Below are positions 7,101-14,405 of a stretch of 18,590 bases of DNA, one piece after another; positions within the stretch are counted from its first letter, which is position 1, and each line of letters starts with the position of its first letter. The stretch spans positions 4,079 through 22,668 of the forward strand of contig PMIW01000202.1 in the NCBI GenBank assembly GCA_003158365.1. Reading direction: 5' to 3'. Both the position numbers and the translations under genes were made by a program. The notes beneath the pieces are model-generated. The model ran no database searches. It was not told the DNA's origin and worked only from the letters and a program-made list of their open reading frames with translations. Source of the stretch: Ignavibacteriota bacterium (lineage in GTDB: Bacteria > Bacteroidota > Ignavibacteria > Tepidaquicellales > Tepidaquicellaceae).

Positions 7101-7146
7101 ATATACAATTACTTACATTGATTAGCATTTCAAAAATCAATAAATT
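7101..7146 (+). repeat. Promoter-like direct repeat, copy 1 (before the GT39 gene)
   Basis: ATATACAATTACTTACATTG (7101-7120) is identical to 8816-8835, and the next 26 bases match copy 2 at 18 positions, so 38 of 46 overall. The layout TTG (7118-7120), 20 nt, TAAATT (7141-7146) looks like a -33/-7 promoter. The gene it would serve starts 115 bp further on. Confidence 0.65.
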
Positions 7147-7248
7147 AAAAAAATCCAAAAGATTCTTAAAATAGATATAACGAAAAAGAACATCGGGATG
7201 CAGAAAGAATGCATAAGGAAACTACCCAAATTTGAATAAATCAGGGAA

Positions 7249-7254
7249 GAGGAT
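7249..7254 (+). promoter_or_regulatory. Shine-Dalgarno site of the GT39 gene
   Basis: A purine-rich AAGAGG core within GGGAAGAGGA lies just before the ATG at 7261. It supports this start over any downstream Met. Confidence 0.55.
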
Positions 7255-7260
7255 TAATTT

Positions 7261-8715
7261 ATGAAAAAAATTTATATTATATTATTAATAGCATTATTAG
7301 TAAGATTAATTCACATTTCTTATACTGTTATTGGATGGCATTCATGGAGGCAGTCTGATACCGCTGCGATAGCAAAGAATTTTTATGAAAACGGCTATAA
7401 TATTCTATACCCTCAGATTGACTGGAGAGGAAATACAGAAGGATATGTCGAATCAGAATTTCATATTTACCCGTTTATTGTATCTTTACTGTACGGAATA
7501 TTTGGTGTTCATGAATCTCTAGGAAGAATTACGTCTGTTATTTTTTCTCTTTTAACGATACTGGGTTTATATATTTTGTTTAAAAAATATTTAGGAGAAA
7601 ATATAGCCCTTTGGTCGGCTTTTATATATGCAATCATACCTTTAAACATTTTTTACGGAAGAGCTTTCATGCCTGAATCAGCAATGCTGATGTTTTCGGT
7701 GTTTGGAATTTATTTTTATACTGAGTGGCTGGATAATTATAAATGGAAAGATTTTATTCTAACATTAATATTTATTTCTCTTGCCATATTAATCAAATTA
7801 ACTTCATTATATCTTGGATTTTTAATGTTTTTTTTAATTTTTCAAAAAAACGGTATAAAATTTTTATTTAATTGGAAAGCGATTTTATTAGGGACATTAA
7901 TATTAATCCCTGTTGCAGGATGGTATTACCATGCACACATTTTGTATTTAAAAACTAATTTAACATTTGCAATATGGGAATTTTCAGGTGATAAATGGGC
8001 AAATCTGAAAATTTTAACAGACATTGATTTTTATCATGGTGTATTTTTAAGGAATATTGCTGAAAGACATTTAACTTATCCCGGCTTTATTTTTTTTATT
8101 TTTGGTCTATTTATAAAAAGAAAGAATAAAAAAGAGTTTATATTTGATTTTTGGCTTATTTCCGTATTAATCTATTTTTTTGTTGTGGCACGCGGTGTTA
8201 ATATACATGAATATTACCAGTTACCATTTATTTTACCGGCAGTTGCTTTTGTTGGAAAATCCATTGATAAAATAGTAACTGGAATAAAAGATATAAACAT
8301 TCCTTTAAATAAGAAAATTATCTTTTATATTTCTGTATTGTTGATGATTTTGATACCAGTTTTGAGTACACTAAGAATAATTAATTTTTACCGGAGCGAA
8401 AACAATGACAACCCAATTTTTTCAAACGCCGAAGAGATACAGAAAAGCACAAAGAAAGAAGACTTAATAATTACTGTCTGCGATGGAAATCCGGTATACT
8501 TGTATATTTATGATCGAAAAGGCTGGGTTTTAACTCCGGACAGAATGAATTACGACTCAGTTTTTGAATTAAAAAAAACAGGAGCCAAATGTTTAACCGG
8601 TGCTTTATCAATTATTAATACTCCTGAAAGAAAAATGAATTTAGATATTTTAAAAGAAAAATTTGGAAACTATAAAATTACTAAAGACTATTTTGAAATT
8701 TATTTATTAAATTAA
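7261..8715 (+). CDS. GT39/ArnT-like integral membrane glycosyltransferase
   Basis: The 484-aa product has about ten hydrophobic spans: the first at residues 4-26, then near 67-83, 90-107, 115-133 and 139-156, and on to about 370. It ends in a soluble C-terminal domain of about 110 residues. The first loop carries WHSWRQSDTAAIAKNFYENG with Asp33 and then VESEFHIYP. This is the pattern of the dolichyl-phosphate-mannose/PMT-2 superfamily, where an acidic residue in loop 1 is catalytic. Such enzymes use polyprenyl-phosphate sugars to glycosylate lipids or proteins on the outer face of the inner membrane. The acceptor cannot be named, and no other glycan gene is nearby. The gene is clearly more AT-rich than gyrA or fumC, which hints at transfer or relaxed selection. 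It sits between two copies of a 46-bp repeat. Confidence 0.85.
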   Translation: MKKIYIILLIALLVRLIHISYTVIGWHSWRQSDTAAIAKNFYENGYNILYPQIDWRGNTEGYVESEFHIYPFIVSLLYGIFGVHESLGRITSVIFSLLTILGLYILFKKYLGENIALWSAFIYAIIPLNIFYGRAFMPESAMLMFSVFGIYFYTEWLDNYKWKDFILTLIFISLAILIKLTSLYLGFLMFFLIFQKNGIKFLFNWKAILLGTLILIPVAGWYYHAHILYLKTNLTFAIWEFSGDKWANLKILTDIDFYHGVFLRNIAERHLTYPGFIFFIFGLFIKRKNKKEFIFDFWLISVLIYFFVVARGVNIHEYYQLPFILPAVAFVGKSIDKIVTGIKDINIPLNKKIIFYISVLLMILIPVLSTLRIINFYRSENNDNPIFSNAEEIQKSTKKEDLIITVCDGNPVYLYIYDRKGWVLTPDRMNYDSVFELKKTGAKCLTGALSIINTPERKMNLDILKEKFGNYKITKDYFEIYLLN

Positions 8716-8774
8716 AAATAAATAGATTTTCCTGAATTTTACCGCTAATTTATTTAATTATACTTTTTTAATAC

Positions 8775-8815
8775 AAAACTGCAAAACCACAAATGTTTTG
8801 CAGTTTTTTTGTTTT
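8775..8815 (+). terminator. Intrinsic terminator of the GT39 gene
   Basis: AAAACTGCAAAAC (8775-8787) and GTTTTGCAGTTTT (8795-8807) form a perfect 13-bp stem with a 7-nt loop. A T-rich tail runs to about 8815. The hairpin starts 59 bp after the GT39 stop. It is symmetrical and A-flanked, but no minus-strand gene needs it. Confidence 0.9.
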
Positions 8816-8861
8816 ATATACAATTACTTACATTGTTTAACACGTTTAAAATCGGTAAATT
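8816..8861 (+). repeat. Promoter-like direct repeat, copy 2 (before tRNA-Ala)
   Basis: The first 20 bases are identical to 7101-7120, and 38 of 46 positions match copy 1. TTG (8833-8835) is followed by 20 nt and then TAAATTTA (8856-8863), close to TAnnTTTG. This is a good promoter candidate for the tRNA gene at 8955. The repeat begins directly after the terminator T-tail. Confidence 0.65.
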
Positions 8862-8874
8862 TAGGCAACTATAA

Positions 8875-8888
8875 TCCGCCACGGCGGA
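8875..8888 (+). repeat. GC-rich palindrome, copy 1
   Basis: TCCGCCACGGCGGA is a perfect inverted repeat (6-bp arms around AC) in the AT-rich leader before tRNA-Ala. Its 12-bp core CCGCCACGGCGG occurs again on the opposite strand at 18547-18558. Confidence 0.6.
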
Positions 8889-8954
8889 CACAAAGAGCGT
8901 GGATTTTTAAATTTATTATAGTCCATAAGATTTATAAGAATCAAGTACTTATAA

Positions 8955-9027
8955 GGGGCTGTAGCTCAGTTGGTAGAGCACTTCGTTCGCAACGAAGGGG
9001 TCGCAGGTTCGAATCCTGTTAGCTCCA
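8955..9027 (+). tRNA. tRNA-Ala (anticodon CGC)
   Basis: The 73-nt cloverleaf is complete. The acceptor stem is 8955-8961 with 9020-9026, the D arm is GCTC/GAGC (8964-8979), and the anticodon arm CTTCG/CGAAG (8981-8997) encloses the loop TTCGCAA with anticodon CGC at 8988-8990. A T arm is at 9003-9019 with TTCGAAT. The G3-U70 wobble pair (8957 and 9024), the main identity element of alanine tRNA, is present. The discriminator base is A at 9027. The 3' CCA is not encoded, so it must be added by nucleotidyltransferase. This isoacceptor reads GCG codons. A promoter-like repeat and a GC-rich palindrome lie in its leader. Confidence 0.97.
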
Positions 9028-9103
9028 CTCTCTTTTAATTCTGAATTATGAATTTAAAAAACAATAACTTCAGAGGTTTAAATAATTTTCTAATTTTATT
9101 AAA

Positions 9104-9136
9104 TTCTTTGTGATCTCTGTGGCTTAGTGGTGAAAG
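9104..9136 (+). repeat. Imperfect 9-nt repeats of the CTCTGTG type before gyrA
   Basis: Three adjacent 9-mers, CTTTGTGAT, CTCTGTGGC and TTAGTGGTG, end 13 bp before the gyrA ATG. The stretch is GT-rich on this strand and stands out from the surrounding A/T runs. Its role is unknown. Confidence 0.4.
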
Positions 9137-9148
9137 AAAATTGAAAAT

Positions 9149-11617
9149 ATGCCAAATGAAAAAATAATACCTGTCAATATAGAAGATGAAATGAAGACAT
9201 CTTATATTGACTACTCGATGTCAGTAATTGTTGCACGTGCTTTGCCGGATGTAAGGGACGGGTTAAAGCCGGTTCACAGACGCGTTCTTTACGGTATGAA
9301 CGAGCTCGGGCTTGCTTCTAACAGAACCTATAAAAAATCCGCGCGTATTGTCGGAGAAGTACTCGGAAAATACCATCCGCACGGTGATTTAGCAGTTTAC
9401 TATACAATGGTCCGCATGGTTCAGGATTTTTCACTCCGTTATCCGCTGGTAGACGGACAGGGAAACTTCGGCTCGATAGACGGCGACTCCCCTGCTGCAA
9501 TGCGTTACACGGAAGCAAGGCTTGCAAAGATTTCAGAAACAATTTTGACAGACCTTGAAAAAGATACCGTTAATTTTGTTCCGAATTTCGATGATACTTT
9601 AAAAGAGCCGACAGTTATGCCTTCCCTGATGCCTAATCTTCTGGTTAACGGTTCAAATGGTATTGCAGTCGGTATGGCAACGAATATTCCCCCTCATAAT
9701 TTATGCGAAATAGTCGACGGTATAATTTTTCTTATTAAAAATCCCGATGCCGATATAAAAAAATTAATGAAATTTGTAACAGCTCCCGACTTCCCGACAG
9801 GCGGAATAATTTACGGATATGACCCGGTCAGGGAAGCTTATGAAACTGGAAGAGGAAAACTGATTTTAAGAGCACAGGCTTCAATTGAATCCGAAAAAGG
9901 CGGCAAACAAAATATAATCGTAACTGAACTGCCGTACCAGGTCAATAAAGCATCTCTTATCGAGACAATTGTACAGCTTGTAAGGGATAAGAAAATCGAA
10001 GATATAGCATCAATAAATGATGAAAGCGACAGGGACGGAATGCGTATTGTAATAGGATTGAAACGCGACGGGAATCCTCACGTGGTGCTGAATAACCTGT
10101 TCAAGCATACGCAGATGCAGACTACTTTCGGAATTATAATGCTTGCGCTTGTCGAAGGCATTCCGAGGGTACTGACTCTAAAGCAAATGATGCAGTATTT
10201 TATCAATCACAGAATCGAAGTGATTATAAGGCGCTCCAAGTTTGACCTTGCGGCAGCAGAAAAAAGAGCACACATATTAGAAGGATACATTATAGCTTTA
10301 GACAATATAGATGAAATCATAAAACTCATCAAGAAGTCGAAAGACGCCGCTACTGCTAAAGAAGGATTGATGAAAAAGTTCAAGCTTTCCGATGTGCAGG
10401 CACAGGCAATACTCGAGATGAGACTTCAGAGATTAACAGGGCTGGAAAGAAAGAAAATAGAAGAGGAATACAAGGAAATATTAAAAACCATAGAAAGACT
10501 GAAAAGAATACTTGCAAGCGATTCGCTGAGGAAAGAAATAATCAGCGATGAACTGAAAGCATTAAAAGAAAAATTCGGAGACGAAAGAAGGACACACATA
10601 ATACAGGATGTCAAGAAAATGTCCGACGATGAAATGATGAAAGAGCTTGTAAAGGAAGAAGATGTCGTAATAACAATATCGAACAAAGGATTCATAAAAA
10701 GAATCCCTGTCACTTCATACAAAGCTCAGGGCAGAGGCGGAAAAGGAATTACTGCGGCATCGACAGGAAGCCAGGATGATGATTTCATCGAACACATGTT
10801 CATCGGTTCTACACACCAGTATATCATGTTTTTCACGGATGTAGGAAAATGTTACTGGCTGAAAGTATATGATATACCTGAAGGAACAAGGGCTTCGAGG
10901 GGTAAATCTATTCTTAACCTTATAGAAAAAGAAAAGGAAGAAAGCATTTCTTCGTTCGTAATGGTTAAGGATTTTAATGCGGAATTGTATGTTACAATGG
11001 TAACAAAACTCGGTGTGATTAAAAAAACAAAACTTGACAGCTATTCGAATATAAGAAGAAACGGAATAAATGCGATCAATATCAACAAAGGCGATTTACT
11101 TGTTGACGTGAAGCTCACAAACGGCTCGCAGGAGCTCGTTATAGGCACGCATAGCGGCCAGGCAATAAGATTTAACGAATCACAGGTAAGAGATATGGGC
11201 AGAACCGCAACAGGTGTCAGGGCTGTTAAATTAGGCAAGGGTGATTTCGTAATCGGACTCGTTGCTGTAATAAGGCCAAGTGCTACCATTCTCGTTGTAA
11301 CTGATAAGGGATTTGGCAAGAGAAGCGAGCTTGCGGATTACAGGGTAACGAACAGAGGCGGTAAAGGTGTTATTACGGTTAAAACGACTGATAAAGTCGG
11401 TAAACTGATTTCGATTAAAGAAGTTACCGATTCGGATGATTTGATGATTATTACATCTAAAGGTATTTTAATCAGGCAAAAGATGAAGGATATCCGTGTA
11501 ATGGGAAGAAATTCACAGGGAGTCAAGGTAATCAGGCTTAGTGAGCACGACACGATATCTGCAGTTGCAAGAATTGTAGAAGATGACAAAGAAGAAAACC
11601 AGGAAAAATTGTTCTAA
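9149..11617 (+). CDS. gyrA: DNA gyrase subunit A
   Basis: GyrA is the breakage-reunion subunit of the A2B2 enzyme that introduces negative supercoils into DNA. The 822-aa product has the winged-helix/tower region with catalytic Tyr120 in AAMRYTEARL (E. coli Tyr122). A coiled-coil stretch lies around residues 400-490, and the C-terminal beta-pinwheel follows. The GyrA box QGRGGKG at 527-533 identifies gyrase rather than topoisomerase IV ParC. The quinolone region reads GKYHPHGDLAVYYTMVRM. Leu81 and Tyr85 occupy the positions of E. coli Ser83 and Asp87, both known resistance sites. The acidic C-terminal tail is short (DKEENQEKLF). No gyrB is nearby. The start follows a weak purine-rich leader. 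The stop codon touches the ATG of the next gene, so gyrA and the toxin-antitoxin remnant probably share a transcript. Confidence 0.97.
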   Translation: MPNEKIIPVNIEDEMKTSYIDYSMSVIVARALPDVRDGLKPVHRRVLYGMNELGLASNRTYKKSARIVGEVLGKYHPHGDLAVYYTMVRMVQDFSLRYPLVDGQGNFGSIDGDSPAAMRYTEARLAKISETILTDLEKDTVNFVPNFDDTLKEPTVMPSLMPNLLVNGSNGIAVGMATNIPPHNLCEIVDGIIFLIKNPDADIKKLMKFVTAPDFPTGGIIYGYDPVREAYETGRGKLILRAQASIESEKGGKQNIIVTELPYQVNKASLIETIVQLVRDKKIEDIASINDESDRDGMRIVIGLKRDGNPHVVLNNLFKHTQMQTTFGIIMLALVEGIPRVLTLKQMMQYFINHRIEVIIRRSKFDLAAAEKRAHILEGYIIALDNIDEIIKLIKKSKDAATAKEGLMKKFKLSDVQAQAILEMRLQRLTGLERKKIEEEYKEILKTIERLKRILASDSLRKEIISDELKALKEKFGDERRTHIIQDVKKMSDDEMMKELVKEEDVVITISNKGFIKRIPVTSYKAQGRGGKGITAASTGSQDDDFIEHMFIGSTHQYIMFFTDVGKCYWLKVYDIPEGTRASRGKSILNLIEKEKEESISSFVMVKDFNAELYVTMVTKLGVIKKTKLDSYSNIRRNGINAININKGDLLVDVKLTNGSQELVIGTHSGQAIRFNESQVRDMGRTATGVRAVKLGKGDFVIGLVAVIRPSATILVVTDKGFGKRSELADYRVTNRGGKGVITVKTTDKVGKLISIKEVTDSDDLMIITSKGILIRQKMKDIRVMGRNSQGVKVIRLSEHDTISAVARIVEDDKEENQEKLF

Positions 11618-11911
11618 ATGAATAATATAGAAAAACAAAATATTTACAATAATATTATTTCTTTTCTTAAAAGGTATAATGCAAAAAAAATTTCCGTTTT
11701 TGGATCTTACTTAAAAGATTTGGAAACTCCTCTTAGTGATATTGATATTTTAGTTGAGTTTTCAGATAAAATAAGTTTACTGCAAATTGTAAACATAGAA
11801 CAAAATTTGTCTGATTTCATTGGAATCAAAGTAGATTTACTCACAAAATCATCAATTAGTCCTTATATTTTTAATAATATTAAAGATAGTATTAAAGTAT
11901 TATACCAGTGA
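11618..11911 (+). CDS. mntA: MntA-type minimal nucleotidyltransferase (antitoxin of a type VII toxin-antitoxin pair)
   Basis: The 97-aa product is a minimal nucleotidyltransferase with VFGSYLKDLETPLSDIDILV, where Gly29-Ser30 and Asp41/Asp43 form the GSx10DxD motif, and a third acidic residue, Asp73, in KVDLLT. All active-site residues are in place. In the characterised MntA-HepT pairs this enzyme transfers AMP groups from ATP to a tyrosine of the HepT toxin and so silences it. The ATG follows the gyrA stop with no gap, and the stop overlaps the GTG of hepT by 2 bp, the usual tight order. Its partner is broken here, so the antitoxin may have lost its target. The AT content is higher than in gyrA, in keeping with acquisition. 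Confidence 0.88.
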   Translation: MNNIEKQNIYNNIISFLKRYNAKKISVFGSYLKDLETPLSDIDILVEFSDKISLLQIVNIEQNLSDFIGIKVDLLTKSSISPYIFNNIKDSIKVLYQ

Positions 11912-12270
11912 AAGAAAAAGATATTATATATGTTTATCATATAAGGGATTCAATCATTAAGATTATTGAATATAAAGAAGGAATAAGTGATTCTGAATTC
12001 AAGTAAAAAACAATTTATCAGGATGCAATTATAAGACAAATAGAAATAATCGGGGAAGCAGCTTCAAAACTTTCAACGGAAATTAAAAACAAATATCCGG
12101 ATATACCCTGGAAGAATATTGTAGGAATGAGGAATAAATTGATTCATGATTATTTTGGTGTTGATATTGATGCTGTACTGGAAACTGTAAAAATTGATAT
12201 TCCCTTTCTGAAGAAACAAATAGATTTTATTATTGAGAAATCTAATCCTTTGTTGGATTTTTCAAAATAA
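11908..12270 (+). pseudogene. hepT: HepT (HEPN ribonuclease toxin) gene broken by an in-frame stop
   Basis: From GTG 11908 the frame encodes VKEKDIIYVYHIRDSIIKII and on to SDSEFK, then meets TAA at 12004-12006 (codon 33). The same frame continues without shift for 87 more codons to TAA at 12268-12270. The downstream part is clearly HepT: DAIIRQIEIIGEAASKLS, PDIPWKNIVGMRNKLIHDYF and a hydrophobic helix near the end. The HEPN motif RNKLIHDY fits Rx4HxY, including the tyrosine that MntA modifies. The full length of 120 codons is normal. Since the frame is kept on both sides, one base substitution (such as AAA or GAA to TAA) explains the break. No good internal start follows the stop. Expected result: no active toxin, unless the stop is read through. 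Confidence 0.88.
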
Positions 12271-12295
12271 TTTCAAAATAGTAAATAATTTAGTT

Positions 12296-13318
12296 ATGAA
12301 TTACATAGACCTCAGAAGCGATACAGTAACAAGACCGACACCCGCAATGCGCGAGGCAATGATGAAAGCGGAAGTCGGGGATGATGTTTTTGGTGAAGAC
12401 CCCACAGTAAATAAGCTTCAGGAAAAATGCGCCGAAATTTCGGGAAAAGAAAAAACATTATATGTACCTTCAGGCTGCATGGCAAACCAGCTTGCAGTCA
12501 AATCCCACACTCAGCAGGGTGACGAAGTGATTTGCGAATCTGAATGCCATATATTTAATTACGAAACCGCGGCTCCTGCGGTTATTTCTAATGTTCAGAT
12601 GATGACGGTAAAAGGCGAGAACGGTGTAATGCAGCTCGATGAAATAAAAAAATTCGTACGCACAAAAGAATATTATTTTCCCAGAACAAGATTAATATGC
12701 CTTGAAAACACGCATAACCGCGCGGGCGGTGTAATCCAGCCGATTGAAGTGATAAAGGAGATTTCGGAATTTGCACGGAAGAACGATATACGCATGCATA
12801 TGGACGGAGCAAGGATTTACAATGCATCGGTTGAAACAGGAATAAGCGTAAAAGAGTATGCTTCTTATTTCGATTCAATCTCATTTTGTTTTTCAAAAGG
12901 ACTCGGCGCCCCTGTTGGTTCGATATTATGCGGCACGGAGGAATTCATATCTATTGCGCACAGGTGGAGAAAGATAATCGGAGGAGGAATGAGGCAGGCA
13001 GGGATACTTGCTGCAGCAGCATTGTACGCTATAGAAAATAACGTCGGCAGGTTAAAAGAGGACCACAACAAAGCAAAATATTTTGCAAAAGAAATTTCAA
13101 GACTAAAAGAAATTGAAGTAAACTCCGATTTGGTTCATACCAACATTGTTATTTTTTCCAATTCAAAATATTCCAAGCAGGAATTAATTTCAAAGCTCAA
13201 AGAAAAAGGAGTGCTGATATCAGCCGGTAGTTTCGAAAACCTCAGGGCTGTATTTCATCTCGATGTTTCAATGGAAGAAACCGAGAAAGCCGTGAAACTA
13301 TTTAACGAATTATTCTGA
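12296..13318 (+). CDS. ltaE: Low-specificity L-threonine aldolase
   Basis: This cytoplasmic PLP enzyme of fold type I cleaves L-threonine and L-allo-threonine to glycine and acetaldehyde. The 340-aa product starts MNYIDLRSDTVTRPTPAMRE, the family hallmark. It keeps GDDVFGEDPTVNKLQ (28-42), His85, which stacks on PLP, the DGAR block with Asp170 and Arg173, and FCFSKGLGAPVGS with the Schiff-base Lys201. A longer in-frame ORF begins at 12233, but its extra residues come from the end of hepT and are not conserved, so I chose the ATG at 12296-12298. It starts 25 bp after the hepT remnant and ends 7 bp before the deacetylase gene, so it is probably part of the gyrA-led transcript or has a promoter inside the remnant. 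Confidence 0.95.
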   Translation: MNYIDLRSDTVTRPTPAMREAMMKAEVGDDVFGEDPTVNKLQEKCAEISGKEKTLYVPSGCMANQLAVKSHTQQGDEVICESECHIFNYETAAPAVISNVQMMTVKGENGVMQLDEIKKFVRTKEYYFPRTRLICLENTHNRAGGVIQPIEVIKEISEFARKNDIRMHMDGARIYNASVETGISVKEYASYFDSISFCFSKGLGAPVGSILCGTEEFISIAHRWRKIIGGGMRQAGILAAAALYAIENNVGRLKEDHNKAKYFAKEISRLKEIEVNSDLVHTNIVIFSNSKYSKQELISKLKEKGVLISAGSFENLRAVFHLDVSMEETEKAVKLFNELF

Positions 13319-13325
13319 TTTTATT

Positions 13326-14288
13326 ATGAGAAGAATTCTATTTACTCCGTTTCTTACTCTGTCTCTAATCGTAATTATAACATTAAAAATATACCCGCAA
13401 AACAGCCAAAAAGTGGTTTGTATAACTGTTGATGATTTGCCGTTCGTAACAAAAAATTATATTAATAATGACAATACGGGTAAATACATTACAGATAAAC
13501 TTTTAACGGCATTTAGAAAATATAAAGTTGTGACTTTAGGTTCGGTAAATTCGGGTAAACTTATCGTCAACGATATTGCAGATTCGAACAGGATTAAATT
13601 TTTAAATCAATGGCTGGATTCAGGAATGACACTGGGGAATCATACATTCGCGCATAAAAATTACAACAATCTTTTCTTTAGTGAATTTAAATACGACATT
13701 CTCGATGGTGAATTATACCTGAAAGATATACTTGCACAAAAAAACCTGAAGCTAAAATATTTCAGGCATCCGCATTTATACAGGGGTGATACCAGGGAAA
13801 AAGCAGATTCACTTCAGCATTTTCTCGATTCACTAGGCTATATTATTGCACCCGTTACGATTGATAATTCCGATTATGTTTTTTCGTGGGCTTACGAGAA
13901 AGCTCTTTCAGCTGAGAATGATTCTCTTGCAAAAAGAATTGGCGGGGATTATATCTCATATATGAGTGATGTACTTGATTATTATGAAAATCAATCAATT
14001 GCCATATTAGGCTACAACATTAAACAAATATTATTAACACATGCTGATATGCTTAATGCAGACTACATGGATAACCTGCTAAAAATGTTCAGTGATAAAG
14101 GTTATAGTTTCATATCCATCGAAGAAGCCCTAAAGGATAAATGTTATACCGAATGCAAAGATGAATTTTATAAAAAACCCGGCGGAATATCCTGGCTGCA
14201 CAGATGGGCTTATACAATGGGTAAAAGAGGAGATTTCTACAAAGGCGAACCCGAAGTCCCGGAATACATAAACGAACTAATAAAATAG
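13326..14288 (+). CDS. Secreted polysaccharide deacetylase (NodB homology domain)
   Basis: The 320-aa product has an N-terminal signal sequence (about residues 1-25, RRILF plus a hydrophobic core, then PQNSQK) and a NodB domain. Motif 1 is ITVDDLPF with Asp36 and Asp37. Motif 2 is GNHTFAH with His106 and His110, the Zn ligands with Asp37. Motif 3 is YFRHPHLYRGDT with Arg147. A later LLTHADMLNADY may carry the C-terminal histidine motif. Family members remove acetyl groups from chitin, peptidoglycan or other N-acetyl polysaccharides in the envelope, and the substrate is not evident here. The C-terminal end (DKCYTECKDEFY and WLHRWAYTMGKRGDFY) has an aromatic tail typical of one subgroup, as I recall it. 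It lies 7 bp after ltaE on the same strand. Confidence 0.88.
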   Translation: MRRILFTPFLTLSLIVIITLKIYPQNSQKVVCITVDDLPFVTKNYINNDNTGKYITDKLLTAFRKYKVVTLGSVNSGKLIVNDIADSNRIKFLNQWLDSGMTLGNHTFAHKNYNNLFFSEFKYDILDGELYLKDILAQKNLKLKYFRHPHLYRGDTREKADSLQHFLDSLGYIIAPVTIDNSDYVFSWAYEKALSAENDSLAKRIGGDYISYMSDVLDYYENQSIAILGYNIKQILLTHADMLNADYMDNLLKMFSDKGYSFISIEEALKDKCYTECKDEFYKKPGGISWLHRWAYTMGKRGDFYKGEPEVPEYINELIK

Positions 14289-14405
14289 CCTTTTCAAATA
14301 TTAAGTAAACACGGTCTTAATAACAACTTAATTAATATTCGGTTTTCTTTTAGTTTTTTTGGAACTTTTTTCATTGGTATCTTATTTTACTTTAAAAAAA
14401 CTACA

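Noticed and set aside
6961..7158. 65-codon minus-strand ORF
   Set aside because: It overlaps the end of the 120-aa gene, is dominated by AT-rich spacer and has no start site or domain.
7198..7239. 13-codon leader-peptide-like ORF before the GT39 gene
   Set aside because: No ribosome-binding site and no attenuator hairpin follows it; its length is expected by chance.
8798..9022. 74-codon plus-strand ORF
   Set aside because: It begins in the terminator and runs through the tRNA-Ala gene, so it is a shadow.
10426..11589. Minus-strand ORFs of 83 to 98 codons inside gyrA
   Set aside because: They are antisense shadows of the gyrA C-terminal coding region, rich in Ser, Leu and Ile as expected for reverse frames.
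12233..12295. Longer N-terminus for threonine aldolase
   Set aside because: The added 21 residues are encoded by the end of the hepT remnant and precede the conserved MNYIDLRSDT start.
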